From: Cryptomeria japonica
Lineage: Eukaryota; Streptophyta; Pinopsida; Cupressales; Cupressaceae
Direction: 5' to 3'
DNA: 64,000 nucleotides
Assembly (NCBI RefSeq): GCF_030272615.1
Contig: NC_081413.1
Location: forward strand, 182,292,951 to 182,356,950
The notes beneath the pieces are model-generated. The model had not been told where the DNA came from. It saw only the letters and a list, made by a program, of their open reading frames with translations, and made no database searches. Both the position numbers and the translations under genes were made by a program. Below are positions 1-12,200 of this stretch, piece by piece (the stretch's first letter is position 1; every line of letters begins with the position of its first letter).

Positions 1-543
1 CCCAGAACTAACATCTATTGGCAATTGCCTCCTCATGGGTGGGTGAAAGAGAATTTTGATGGGGCAACTAAGGGTAACCCTAGGCTGGCTAGTTGTGGGA
101 GAGTGTTAAGAGATGAGTATGGTGGGTTCATAATAGTGGTGGCGCTCCCATTGGGAATCTAGAATAATCACCTAGGTGAAGTTGTGGTAGCCTACCATGG
201 GCTTTTATTAGCCTCCAAATTAAACTTCAAAAAAGTTTGGCTAGAAGGTGGCTCAGAGAATATTATTAATTGGATTAAAAAGAAATCCAAACCAAGTTGG
301 TCTATTGAGAACTGGATCAAGGGGTCATTGGATATAATCAACTCTTTTGATAATTTTTATATATCTCATAAATTTAGAGAGGCTAATGTGGTTGTCGATC
401 TTCTTGCCAATCTAGGAGTGTCACGTAATCATAAACTTGAATGGGATCAAAGTGATGATTTTTCTGCCAATTTAAAAGACTTGTTAGCCTATAATAGAGT
501 GCACGCGAGTAATATTAACTCTTTGTTATTTAATAATGACTAG
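1..543 (+). pseudogene. LINE-type RNase H domain fragment
   Basis: One frame from the window edge reads as the RNase H-like domain found at the end of plant LINE ORF2 proteins. It opens with a W-x2-PP-x-GW-x2-NFDGA-x-KGNP block, continues through GLLLASKLNF and WLEGGSENIINWI, and ends with a REANVVVDLLANLG block. In the family these segments carry the metal-binding acidic residues that cut RNA in RNA:DNA hybrids during retrotransposition. The usual EGDS motif is EGGS here, so one catalytic aspartate is lost. A TAG stop at 160-162 breaks the frame. The fragment starts upstream of the window and no reverse transcriptase is visible. A domesticated RNase H gene is possible but unlikely given the stop and the lost residue. 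Confidence 0.75.
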
Positions 544-780
544 AGTTATGATTATTTTGTTACCTCTACTCTTAGCATGCTTTCTGGGCATTTTATTGGG
601 CCTCTTTATGAGTGGTTGTGATTTTGAAAGGAGTCCCTTGCATCTAGATAATTCTAGAGCTTCGATGTTGAGAGCAACTTTTTGTTTCTTGCGGAGGAGT
701 TGTGCGATGGGGGGCGACAAGACAGGCTTGAGCCCCTAAAATGTGACAAAGTTAAGAAAAATAGCACCATTTGATGAATT

Positions 781-2330
781 TTGGAGAGAGGAGGGGTTAT
801 GCCTTACCTTGAAAGGTTTCATGGTTGCAATCACATGATTTTTAGGGTGTTTGCTAAGGGATGGAAGAAAGGGCAGGTCATATTTTATGGGCACAATTTC
901 AAACTTATAGAGGAGCTCATCGCTAAAGGAACTGGGCTGAGCATGGATGGAAATAAATTCCTTAAAGATAAGAAATCGATGAAGGAAGAGATCCAAAGAT
1001 TTGTGAAGGGAAGAGAGGGCAAGTGGGTGATCAAGTACAGGGGTGGCTACAAGATGAAATCCATTAAACCTTTTTGGGTTGAAGTTGTCAAGGTAATTAT
1101 GCAATTTTTTACCTTGGATGGGTGCTATACACAGTTGTGTATAGTTATCATTTTGCCCTCTTAAATCAAATTAGGAATAAGGATAGGGTTCCATTTCCTT
1201 TCTTCTCACTTTCTTCTTTAAAAACTACTATTAAGGAACATAAAAAGGAGTGAAATAACCCTATTTTGCATGAAGGTTTGATTTTTCTTTTAATGGAACA
1301 TTTTCAAAAGTCTGTGGGGAATGGTAAGTCTGCCAAGGGTGGTGATTGTTCTGACTTGAAAGGGTTTGACTCCCCCTTTTCTGTTGGTAGTGGTTGGAAT
1401 AGAGAGGAGGGGGGTGATTCTAATGAGGAGTGGTTGAGGATAAGTGGAAGAAAGACAATGGTAAAAACCCTAAGGGTGGAATGGCTTCCTTGCTTTGGCA
1501 TCACAAGATAGTTTCTCTGATAGTGAAGAGGGGAGTGGTTTTAAGAAAAGTAAAAAGAATGAGGGGAATAGTGATGACTCTCCTATGGGCTCTTCCCTCA
1601 AGGAGGGTGATCAGGAAGGTTTAATGGTTTTGGAGGACTCTCACCCTAATATTGGATGTAAAGGGATGCCCCCTTTCCCTCATGACCTAAACCATGATTC
1701 ATACATGTTAAATCTTGATAGAGAGCACCCATTGATTCTTCTCACTGTGGCAAGGAATGCAGTTGTTGATGTTTTTAGATTGCAAATTTTTTTCTTTCAT
1801 GAAATCAATAGATTAATATTGCTAAATTCAGGGAGTCAAGAACAAACTGGATAACTTGAGGGAGTTGAATTCGAGTTGGTTGGAGAAGGAAGGAGATAAC
1901 ATGGTGGCTTTCTTGCAAAAAACTGTTAAGGACATTGCACACATGAAGGAAGATTTCAAAAGGAGAATTATGAGATTGGAAACTAACTACAATAAGATCA
2001 ATGGTAATCTAATTACATTGGTCAACTTTAGTTATAAGGTTATTAAATCTAGTGTTGAAAGTGTTAGAGTTATGATAGAAAAGTTTGAGAGAGCTCATGA
2101 AGCTAAATATATTTTCATCAATATTGATGTTGTAGAGAAGGGAAAACAAGTTATATAGGAGGAGGGTGAAGGTCCTTGCATCCATACCAGAGTGAGAAGC
2201 AAGAAGATGGTGAACTAGGTTGTGGAAGATGTAAAAGATATGAAAAGTTGTCAATGAACTTGTATCAGCTCGAAGTGGAAGTTGTTGAAGCCCTTAAGAA
2301 CCTAAACTAGTTGTGTTGCCCTATTTTGGG
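781..2330 (+). pseudogene. Retroposon ORF1-like pseudogene (coiled coil)
   Basis: A decayed plus-strand coding stretch in several frames. Its first third (781-1160) contains a WKKGQVIFYGHNFKLIEELIA block and a following GLSMDG segment. I recognise this only as a recurrent domain of repetitive plant ORFs and cannot name it. The middle (1495-1854) is acidic and Ser-rich. The last part (1856-2156) is a charged, probably coiled-coil segment ending in VVEKGKQVI. A similar 3' part recurs at 14258-14881 inside the tandem duplication, and a distant relative sits in the 7518-8052 insertion. Two or more frameshifts and a stop separate the blocks. A Gag-like or nucleic-acid-chaperone role in a retroposon is inference. 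No reverse transcriptase is attached in frame. Confidence 0.45.
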
Positions 2331-2772
2331 GTGTCAGTTTCCCTTCAAAACCTGCTTGACCCCTTTAATCAAAAACATGTAATGACGCAGGTGTTGATCA
2401 TTTTTCCGCATCTACAATAATAATTTTTTAGTTATTTTGAAAATATAGGTAATAAAATCAATTAAATAAATAATTAAAATATGTCATTGAGCACTAAACA
2501 ACAAGTATTTCTATTAAAAAAATGAACCCACATATGCATTTTTTATAATTACAATTTTGTATAAAAAAAATTATTAATACTATAAAGGTAGGTTCTTGCC
2601 ATTATGTGACACTTGTTCTATATTTGAAATCTCTTTATAAACCTTTTTAAAATCTAACTTTTTCTTCAAAAATCTAAGGTAAGTATTTTTTTTCATATAA
2701 ATATGAAGAAAGTAACTTTTACTTAAATTCATAATTATTATTTTTTATATATAAAATATGAAGTACTTCTTT
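2331..2772. other. AT-rich spacer, no gene
   Basis: Strongly AT-rich noncoding DNA with poly-A/T runs. It matches 15200-15676 in the second duplication copy, which holds an extra partial repeat of the segment around TAATTACAATTTTGTATAAAAA. I see no coding potential, promoter or RNA gene. Confidence 0.7.
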
Positions 2773-4646
2773 TTAATTATGAAAATATAGTTTTTTTATA
2801 TATAATTTAAAGCTTTCTAATAAGAGAATAATTTTTTTTATTATCACTTCTCTAGGAGGAGACCTTAGAGGTTGGTCTGCCTCCTTCCCAATAGCTAAAT
2901 CCTTCAGTGCCTGGGCAACTTCACCCGTTTGGTCTGTGACCTTATATGTCACTATAGGTGCAATTGACCCTTTTTGTGGCACTTGAGGCTTGTTTGGGAG
3001 TACAATGTCCTTTCTTTGGGCCATGAGATCTTTTAATCTTGGTGGCGCATATTCTGACATGGCCTCCTCCTATCTAGGCACATGTGGAGGCTCCTGTGCT
3101 ACTTCTTATGACTCATTTTTAGCAGTTTCTTCAACTATTGGTTGTTATTTAGTAGGCTTTTCTTGACCTACAAGGGACCTTTTACCCTTTTGGACTACAC
3201 TTCATGTATAGATGCTCTCAATTTTTTTTTATCATGAGCTCTATTCTTCTTACTTTATTTCTCTCTTCAAGATAAAATCCTACAAAATTGGGGTCCCACT
3301 TTCTCCTTTCCCTTTAAATGTTTGACAAAATGGACCACTTTTTTCTCTTTTGGACCACCTATCCACAATCATAACAATTTCTTATCAAATCCTCTAGAAG
3401 ATGCAATTGGTAGAAATATTTTCCCCAATTCAAATGAGCTTGTCGTTTAACCAATTCATGAAGCCTTTAGGATCATAGTCTCTTCTTTGTCCCAAATTGA
3501 GTGCATACCTATAGTCAATATATCCTTGGACTTGTTCCAAGGTGTCACAACCAATAGCAAGATCATAATACTTTACATATTTGGGAAAAAATGTTCCCTT
3601 CTTTCTCCTTTGCATATAAGCCTTCTCCCTCCACATAAATTATTGCATGAATTTCAAAAAGGCTAGCCTAGGAGACACCAAAATAGGCAATTGATGTGGT
3701 GCCTATGAACAACCATATACTCTAATAAGGGTGTAATCTAAGAAGAAGAACTAGTCTTCATGATTGTACTCTCCAGCCTCATACAACCTCTCTTCCTTAG
3801 GCCTAAGTAGTTGCATCATCTTCTTTGGTAATATATCCATAATGTAGCCACACTATGTGGTTACCTTGATAAAAAAACATTCATGGAATGCGAGGTAATT
3901 ACTAGTTTTGCATTGGCTATCCCATAGATAGAACCATCACTGTATTGGTACATCTCTTCCCTCATCATAAAAAAACCTCAACTTCAATCTATTATCCCAT
4001 TCATATTTGTGCTAGTTCAAAATTAAATGGTATAGGAGGTCATAATACTTGAAAAAAATAATAGTACCATCCTCTCTGATCTTAATCAGACCTTGGTGGA
4101 TTTTCTCCTCAATGTAGGAGGCATAGTCAAATTCCTTATTACATACTTGTGTTGGATCCTAATTGCCATCATCATCATTCCAATTGGTATTCTTTTCTTA
4201 GGATCCCTTTGCAAAACCTAGCATAGAGAATGGTGTGTTTTGATGAAGTAATTTTCAAATTTCTCAACCAAAAAGGGCTCCTTCTTAGAGTAAAAAATAG
4301 GCACCTTCTTGTTATCCCAACCCTTCAATCTATACAAGGGAACCTCATCTATTTTTAGGGTTCTTCTCCTTCTTTTATAATCATCTTGGAATCTATCTAA
4401 TTCTATGACAGTGAATGCTTGTGTGCTCAAACCAAAACAATCAACAATAGCCATCCTATTAATATCTACCAAAACTATACCATCATGTTTTATGATAGTC
4501 TTGGTGGCATAATCATAATTTGCAGACAAAATTCTTATCAGGCTTGGCTCAATGAATACATTAAGAAAAATAAGTTTATCAAGGCCAAGGGACTAAGGGT
4601 TGGACAATGGGACAAGCTCAGTCCTTCTCCTATAGAAATATGATAT
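2773..4646 (-). pseudogene. Accessory ORF of unknown function, C-terminal part (copy 1)
   Basis: Minus-strand pseudogene. From the high-coordinate end it reads through VPNVF-like and NYDYATKTIIKHDG segments, IVLVDINRMAIVDCFGL, a RFQDDYKRRRRTLKIDE block and KEPFLVEKFENYF. Later it reads KKGTFFPKYVKYYDL, then a C-terminal segment with PPRLKDLMAQRKDIVLPN and LRSPPREVIIKK. Several frameshifts and stops break it. The N-terminal part lies beyond the solo LTR that splits the ORF at 4647. The intact arrangement is seen at 15677-18044. I do not recognise the family. Layout resembles the extra ORF carried by some plant LTR retrotransposons, such as the one at 25611-28793, so a retroelement accessory role is inference. 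Confidence 0.5.
4642..4646. repeat. Target-site duplication, left of solo LTR 1 (GATAT)
   Basis: GATAT here is a one-base variant of GATAG. GATAG stands on the right side (5906-5910), on both sides of the duplicated LTR (6881-6885, 8665-8669), and once at the empty site in duplication copy 2 (17524-17528). Confidence 0.8.
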
Positions 4647-5905
4647 TGTTTGCAGCAATCAAGAAGGAAGACTGAGGGGGTGGGGGGGGGGGGGGGTGAA
4701 TCAGTCTTCACTGGATGCAAAAAATTAAATTCCAAATCATAAACTGATAAACTACATCAATGAACAAATAAGAAAATTAACAACACAACACACAACACCG
4801 AGATTTTTAACATGGAAAACCCGGTTAAGGGAAAAACCACGGTGGGAACCCACCCACGGTAAGATGATACTCTACAGTAGTATGTGAAAATATTGCAATG
4901 GGGAATGCACATGCATTCAAGCACACTGCCTAGAGCTCATTGCTCAAAAGATATATGCCTGGAAGGCTACAACCCTCAGGGAAGTCTCACTGACTTACAA
5001 TATGAATCGGACTAAAATCCGGAAGAAATGAATTGAAAGAATAACATCTCCAAATGCCTGATTACAGTTTCGGTTAAGCACAATTGTCTACTTTGCAACA
5101 CCAATCTCACCACAAACTCAACACCGAAGGCTAAATATTTTGTTCACACATTCACTTCTCTCTGATAATTCAAACACATTACCGACACCTAAATTACATG
5201 AATATCTCACCTATATATGCAAATCATCAACCTTGATAATAAGGTTGGCTAAACGCTCAACCCTCAACTTACATTTAAAAAAATTACATTACACGATACA
5301 AAGATCAACCACTAGACCAATATAATGATTTATTACATAGCATGGACCTAATTTAAATTCCCAAATGATCACATCCAACGAAAATCATGCCAAGTTCAAC
5401 CGCAACACTCTACACCACTAGAAATACCGCATAACACGAAAATCAACACCAGTTCATAGAAACCACCAAATACTTGCACAACAATCAATGCAGATCACCA
5501 AAACAAATAGGATGCGACTAGGAAACACCAACAAGCATGTTAGAACCATCCAGAACAATTGCATCAACACCTCTTTTCAAATCTTCATCGATCAACATCT
5601 AGAAAGCTCCAGAACACAACCAATCAGCAACTGTCGTGAAGAAAGATAACTTGCGAAGCACCAAATCATGAACCATCTAAAATGAAGATTCACAAGATCA
5701 TCCCAAACAATATCCCAAAGTCTTAGCACAAGATCTAATCATAGTGGAGGAAATATCGGATTCCACAAAATAGTGATCAACAAAACCAAACTATAAAACC
5801 AGATCAGAAAATCTTCCCAAACTCACTGAAATAGATCACAGGAATATGTTGACATCAATGACAACAACATATCCTAGCAGCAACAATGAACAACCAAATC
5901 CAACA
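4647..5905 (-). mobile_element. Solo LTR 1 (minus orientation)
   Basis: A 1,259-bp LTR with TG...CA ends and no internal region. It is flanked by a degraded 5-bp target repeat (GATAT/GATAG). Orientation follows from the G15 tract and GTGAATCAG at 4682-4705, the reverse complement of the GATTCACCCCCCCT block near the 3' end of plus-oriented LTRs at 24040 and 29970. Internal landmarks are GTGGAAAACC-type and TGGGGAATGCACATGCATTC blocks, shared with the truncated plus-oriented LTR at 56569-57275. It lies inside the minus-strand accessory ORF. A solo LTR normally arises when the two LTRs of a full element recombine. Confidence 0.85.
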
Positions 5906-6423
5906 GATAGAAGCTCTCATCCTATGATTGAAATCTAAGCGCTTCCACAATGAGCACATCTATCAGTAAACATCCCTTTCTCCCTCCAATCTGTACTTGA
6001 TTCAGGCAAGAAATCCATTATGTCTTGATAGTAGAATTTCTTGTCCTCTTTCTCCTCTACAAGTTGCTCTATAATGCTTTTAGGATCCTCTCTTACTATA
6101 TTAATGTTTTGCCCTTCTTGTGTAGGTGCCTCTATTGCTTGGGTAGGAGTAGCTTCCTTATTTTTCTTAGGGGCACTAGGCTTTTTGGGCTTTGGTTCCT
6201 GTGAGCTAGAGGTTGAATCTTTTCTCTTTCTTGGTGCCCTAGGTTTCTTGGGCTTCTGCGCAAATTGGCTAACACTAGGGGTTTTTCTTGGTCCTACTAT
6301 TGATTCTGCAATATGCCCTACATTAGGATCTATGATGGGTTTAACACTCGGCTCAGAGGGGATCACAATTACCTCAAGTATTTTCTTTCCCTTCTTGCTG
6401 GATGACTCACCTATTTTTGACAT
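5906..6423 (-). pseudogene. Accessory ORF, N-terminal part (first copy)
   Basis: A 162-codon frame opens at an ATG on the minus strand (6423). It begins MSKIGESSSKKGKK and continues into a Pro/Lys-rich basic stretch with repeated KPKKP and APKK units, then TDRCAHCGSA at the stop (5935-5937). That TAG occurs at the same place in all three copies, and the frame beyond it is continuous in the undisrupted copy (15677-18044), so it is probably an ancient glutamine-to-stop change. The basic low-complexity N-terminus suggests a nuclear or nucleic-acid-binding protein, but that is inference. Family unknown. Confidence 0.55.
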
Positions 6424-6885
6424 TGTGACAATTATAATAGACTAGGGTTCTATTACAATTCTATTCTCCTCAAGAGTTATTATCACAAAGAAAAAAAACT
6501 ATGCCAAATTATCCATTTTGAACACAAGGAAGATTAAAGCACTTATTGGTTCAGTCGTCGAATAAAAACCCTAATAGCAGAGTCGCCTTGAATTTTTTAT
6601 GTCATCAGAGAGCTCACTTTCGCCTTGGGAATCTATCTTATTCTATGGAAGTGAGTGCTTGTGTGCTCAAACCAAAACAATCAACAATAGCCATCCTATT
6701 ATTATCTACCAAACTATACCATCATGTTTTATGATAGTCTTGGTGGCATAATCATAACTTGCAGACAAAATTCTTATCAGGCTTGGCTCAATGAATACAT
6801 TAGGAAAAATAAGTTTAGCAAGGCCAAGGAACCAAGGGTTGGACAATGAGACAAGATCAATCCTTCTCCTATAGAAATATGATAG

Positions 6886-8664
6886 TGTTAGCAACAATCA
6901 AGATCACCAGATGCAGAAAATTAAACTCCAAATCATAAACTGATAAACTACATCAATGAACAAATAAGCAAATTAACAACACAACACACAACACAAAACT
7001 TTTTGACGTGGAAAACCCAGTTAAGGGAAAAACCATGGTGGGAACCTACCCATAGTAAGATGACACTCTGCAATAGTATGTGAAAATGTTACAATGGGGA
7101 ATGCACATGCATTCAGGAACATTGCCTAAAGCTCACTGCTCAAAAGATATATGCCCGGAAGGATACAACCCTCAGGGAAGTCTCACTAACTTACAATATG
7201 AATCAAACTAAAATCCAGAAGAAATGAACTAAAAGAATAGCATCTCCAAATGCTTGATTACAGTTCCAGTTAAGCACATTTATCTACTCTGCAACACCAA
7301 TCTCACCACAAACTCAACACCAAAGGATAAATCTTTTGTTCGCACATTCACTTCTCTCTAATAATGCAGACACGATACCGACACCTAAATCACATGAATA
7401 TCTCACCTCTATATACAAATCATCAACCTTGATAACAAGGTCGGCTAAACCCTCAACCCTCAACTTACAATTACAAAAATTACATTACACGATACAAAGA
7501 TCAACCACCAGACCAATGCTACGGACCAGAGAATGGCGGAAACTAACAATAAATTCAACAAAATTGAAAAATGCCTCAAAAGCATTGTTGACCAAAGCTA
7601 TAAAATTCTGAAGGCATCGACCGACAATACCAAAATTCTCATTAGCAAACTCGAGAACGAGAAGGATTCCCTGGAGCTGGAACCTGACATTGAAGGTATG
7701 GGAGAAGTGCAAGGACCTAGAACGAGGACCAAAGGCAAAAAGAAGGAGAAGAAGCCAAGCAAGGATAAGGAAGAACTCAAAGCTGCTTCGGAAAATTATG
7801 ACCAGATGGTCAATAAGGCGGCTGATCTTCTTAAGTCTTTATAAGTTGTTTTTCATTTTTGTCTTTTCTCTAGTTTTTCCACTTTGTTGTTCCTTTCTTT
7901 AGTTGTCTGCTCAGTTTACTGGCCTTTTTGCCAGTCTTTTTGTAAGTTGTTTCAATCCTGGTCTGGATGTTTTTTGATGAACTATCTTATGCTCCTTTGT
8001 TAAAGGTTTCAGGTCCTTAAAACTAGTTTTTCATATTAATCAGAACCCCCAAACCAATATAATGATTTACATTACATAGCATGGACCTAATTCAAATTCC
8101 CAAATGATCACATCCACCGGAAATCATGCCAAGGTCAACTGCAACACGCTACACCACCAGAAATACTGCATAACATGAAAATCAACACCGGTTCATAGAA
8201 ATCACCAAAAACTTGCACAACAATCAATGCAAATCACCAAAACAAATAGGACGCAACTAGGAAACACCAGCAAGCACGTTAGAACCATCTAGAATAGTTG
8301 CATCAACACCTCTTTTCAAATCTTCATCGATCAACATCTAGACAACTCCAAAACACAACCAATCAGCAACTGTCATGGAGAAAGATAACTTGCAAAGCAC
8401 CAAATCACGAACCATCTAAAATGAAGATTCACAAGATCATCCCAAACAATATCTTAAAGTCTTAGCACAATATCTGATCATACCAGAGGAAATACCGGAT
8501 TATGCAAAACAGTGATCAACAAAACCAAACTATAAAACCAGATCGGAAAATCTTCCCAAACTCACCGAAATAGATCACAGGAATATGTTGACATTAATGA
8601 CAACAACATATCCTAGCAGTAGCAATGAACAACCAAATCCAACAATCTCCCCAACAATCCAACA
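6886..8664 (-). mobile_element. Solo LTR 2, carrying an insertion
   Basis: TG...CA ended LTR of the same family as 4647-5905, flanked by perfect GATAG repeats (6881-6885 and 8665-8669). Without the 535-bp insertion it is about 1.24 kb. It lacks the long G tract of its sister at 4682-4696, so that tract either expanded in one copy or was deleted in the other after duplication. Confidence 0.85.
7518..8052 (+). mobile_element. 535-bp retroposon-like insertion with ACCAAT target repeat
   Basis: Present in LTR 2 but absent from the otherwise matching LTR 1, and bounded by ACCAAT at 7512-7517 and 8053-8058. It holds a 103-codon plus-strand frame (7533-7844, beginning MAETNNKFNKIEKCLKSI). That frame is charged and probably coiled coil, with a Lys-rich KGKKKEKKPSKDKEE block. 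A T-rich tail follows, ending in GGTTTCAGGTCCTTAAAAC. The same tail logic (GGTTTCAAGTCCCTTCAAAAC) ends the retroposon at 15154-15174. This fits a 5'-truncated retroposon copy, but no poly(A) is visible. Retroposition by a LINE enzyme is inference. Confidence 0.6.
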
Positions 8665-8669
8665 GATAG

Positions 8670-9182
8670 AAGCTCCCATCCTGTGATTGAAATCTAAGCG
8701 CTTCCACAGTGAGCACATCTATCAGTAAACATCCCTTTCTCCCTCCAATCTGTACTTGATTCAGGCAAGACATCCATTATGTCTTGACATTAGAATTTCT
8801 TGTCCTCTTTCTCCTCTACAGGTTGCTCTGTCACGCCTATAGGATCCTCTCTTACTATATTAATGTTTTGCCCCTCTTGCGTAGGTGCCTATGTTGCTTG
8901 GGTAGGGGTAGCTTCCTTATTTTTCTTAGGGGCACTAGGCTTTTTGGGCTTTGGTTCCTGCGAGCTAGAGGATGAATCTTTTCGCTTTCTTGGTTCCCTA
9001 GGTTTCTTGGGCTTCTACTCAGATTGGCTAACACTAGGGTCTTTGCTTGGTTCTACTATTGATTCTGCAATATGCCCTACATTAGGCTCTATGATGGGTT
9101 TAACACTCAGCTCAGAGGGAATCACAATTACCTCAAGTATTCTCTTTCCCTTCTTGCTGGATGACTCACACATTTTCGACAT
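8670..9182 (-). pseudogene. Accessory ORF, N-terminal part (second copy)
   Basis: Minus-strand copy of 5906-6423. The initiating ATG is at 9180-9182 and the frame begins MSKMCESSSKKGKR. It contains at least three in-frame stops where the sister copies read amino acids, so it is more decayed. It is cut off from its C-terminal part (2773-4646) by the duplicated LTR units. Confidence 0.55.
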
Positions 9183-10550
9183 TGTGACAATTATAATAGA
9201 CTAGGGTTCTATTACAATTCTATTCTCCTCAAGAATTATTATCACAAAGAAAAAAAACTATGCCAAACTATCCAATTTTAGCACATGGAAGATTAAAGCA
9301 CTTATTGGTTCAGTCGTCGAATAAACACCCTTTGTATCATTTGGTTTTTCACTAACTCGCAAGTCCGCAAGCTATGTTGGAAAGGTTTCATTTTACGTGT
9401 GAAAGTGCGAGATGAAAATTTCACATGTTGCTCCTTGAAACTTTTGGCACCCTAGAAGTCTGCAGGTATCAAAACAAATTTTCACTTTCACCTGTGGGGA
9501 TGTGGGGCAGTCACATGGCGCTTAACTTACTTTACTTTCCTTTACCCCGCAAGTCTGCAAGGTCTAAACAATTTCAGTATGCCATCTGTGGGGGAGCGTA
9601 TAATGCACTTTGTGCTCCTCACCTTTCATCACCCTCCATCTCCGCATGTCTCAAACAAATTTTGATCATTCATCTATGGGGGCACGAGGTTACTTAAGTG
9701 ACCAATTACACATGGACACCAAAGTCAAGACTTGGTAAAGGGTAATGGGTTCGTGCGCTAGGACTTAGTAAAATGTTAACAACTTTGAACATTAGAATGA
9801 GAGAAAATATTCACACTCGTAAAAACATTAAACCTAAGATGAAGGGGGCAGTTACTCAATGACATGACAGACTCAAAGTTGCATGGTTAACCAATCCAGC
9901 TAGTCAACAAGAGATTATAACAAAAGGGGCAATGGAAGCCAAATGTGAAATATAACTCTTGACATTTTGGCAAAACATTTTTGTGACTCTTAACACATGC
10001 ACAGGGGAATTAAGAACATCTTCTAGACAAAATTTTGAATTATGTTAGGATAATTTCGAGAAAAAAAAAAATCTAGTTCACATATAATATGTTCATGATA
10101 TCAAAATAGACAATATAATTATACAATCTTAACAAAATATTGGTCAAAATTATAACTTTATGTTAAAATACTTTAAGTCGGTCTAAAAAAGGGGTCTCCA
10201 ATAAATAAATAACTAGCACATTGTTGTGTCAATTCTTCAATTGAATTTAACCTTGCAACTTTCAATTTTCTATTGACTTCACTATTTTTTTAAGCACATG
10301 TGATTATTAATAATATTTATACAAAAGAAAAAAATTTAAATGAAAATTATAAACTTTTATATAACTATTTTATCTCCTAAAAATATAGATTAAATGGTGA
10401 TAACGTATTTAACTAGACACAAATGTCCAAAAAGTTGGAAATATTTCAAGATAATGATTGTACTTTAAAAGATTTAAATTACATCAATTACGAGCTACAT
10501 CTTGAATTTGGATTAAAATTATTCTCAAACATCATATAATTTAAAAATGA

Positions 10551-10760
10551 AAAGTAAATTTGGACAAATAAAAATAAATTATTTACCATCTCTAGTGTGA
10601 ATGAAATGTAAGATTACCATTGACTATTGGATCTTTTGATATTTTATTAAAGTTAACAACTAAAAGTAAATTCGAACAAATAAAAATAAACTATTTACCA
10701 TCTCTAATGTGAAATGTAAGATTATCAATGACTATTAGATCTTTTGACATTTTACTAAAG
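10551..10760. repeat. Tandem repeat, about 110 bp x 2
   Basis: Two diverged units, each with AAATAAAAATAAA, TTTACCATCTCTA and TGTAAGATTA blocks. The same pair occurs at 19055-19265 in duplication copy 2, so the repeat predates the segmental duplication. Confidence 0.75.
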
Positions 10761-12200
10761 GATGAAACAAGTATTCTTCAATTCCAACTAAAAGCAAATA
10801 TCTACATTGTTTTTTATATTTTTTTATTATTTAAATAATTATAAAACCCCTATTATCATTTAAATAGTTTTAGCTTGCTTTCAATCAATCCAATTGGGTA
10901 GTTTTAAGATAGACTTCACTATTATAAGTTGACCCCATCAATTTTCTCTTTTCAAAACTCCAATACATGCAACGTGTTATTATTTGGTTGAACCAAATAA
11001 AAAGCGAAATCTAGATATTCAAGGGTGGGGATACTTGTAAATTAAACGCTTTTATTTTCACTACCACATTTGTCTTTTCACTACCACTTTTGTCTTTTTT
11101 ATTAAGATAATAACTTTTTAAAAAAGTGGTAATATAAATTATTAAATTTAGGAAGGTATTTTCTACATCTTAAATATATTACTTAAACATTTTGAAAGAA
11201 ATGATTAATAAGTTCTATTTTTGTTTAAATATTAATATTGTAGCATTTTTTTTTCAATATTTTTGTCTATTTAATTTTATATTTCTTTTTCTTTTTTTAA
11301 ATATCATAATACATAATATGTATACATTTTTAAGTATATGATTAAATATAGGATTTGGTTCTTTTGAATGTATATTGTTTTATATTTTGTTTCTTTTTAT
11401 GTATATGGTTTTATATTTTGTTTCTTTAATTTACAAATTATAAATGAAGAGAAAATAATAATTAAAAAGAAAAAAATTGAACTGTATTTTAAAAATAATT
11501 ATTAGAAATCTAAAAACTAAAATATAGTAACTATTATTTTCCTCATAAATAGGATTCTAATGTTATTTATTTTGTAGTAGATTTTTTTCTCACTTCATGA
11601 GCTTGCTACTCTAATAAAATGGATTCTAAGTTACTTTAATGGAACTACTTCCTTAATCATTAAATTTTCATCTACTTAACTATCAAACAATTTAATAATC
11701 AATTAATCAATAGCAATGATGCTCCACTTTGAATCAATTCCTCCTTTCTAAGTTCTCTTCTTCTCCTTTGGTTGTATTTCTATATTTTTCTCATTTTATT
11801 AATATTTCTTAAAATTTGCATATTTATTTTTATGGTAATCACATTTTTTTATTTACAAGATTTGAAGTTCATATCAATGTTCTTGTTAATAGTAGCCCAA
11901 TAACAAAGATTCTATAAAAAACCACATTAGAAGAGCTTAAGCAAATATAGAATGTAGAAGCACAAAAAAGGAGAGTGGAAATGGTGAAATCTAGGCACAA
12001 ATGCCCAAGCATAGTGTAGAAATGTCTTACTCTACGAAACACAAAAAATAGAGTTTCGAAAGGAAATAAATTAAAAGATAACTAGAAATGCCTAGTGGAT
12101 AAAATAAATGCTACTGACTATGGTAGACATGTTGCATGTAAAAAATGTTAAAATATGAGTTAGAAAAGTATAAGAATATCATAAACATGAAGTACAAATA

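Larger units (their letters stand above)
4390..6566. repeat. Local tandem duplication, unit 1
   Basis: Matches 6628-9325 end to end: the last 250 bp of the accessory ORF, the solo LTR, the accessory ORF N-terminus, and the flank ending in CAGTCGTCGAATAAA. About 60 bp of unrelated filler (6567-6627) separates the units. Because each unit holds a complete solo LTR in the same place, the duplication followed the LTR insertion and its reduction to a solo copy. Confidence 0.8.
6628..9325. repeat. Local tandem duplication, unit 2
   Basis: Second copy of 4390-6566. It is longer by about 535 bp because of an insertion in its LTR. Its ORF fragment (8670-9182) joins the rest of duplication copy 1 on the right, so unit 1 is the extra copy on that side. 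Confidence 0.8.

Noticed and set aside
6041-6445. Plus-strand frames of about 134 codons here, at 8800-9204 and at 17659-18078
   Set aside because: Antisense shadows of the basic N-terminus of the minus-strand accessory ORF, whose codon content and start make more sense.
4642-8669. A single complete LTR retrotransposon with 4647-5905 and 6886-8664 as its two LTRs
   Set aside because: The segment between them equals flanking host sequence (accessory ORF ends), and each LTR has its own GATAG pair, so tandem duplication of a solo LTR explains it better.
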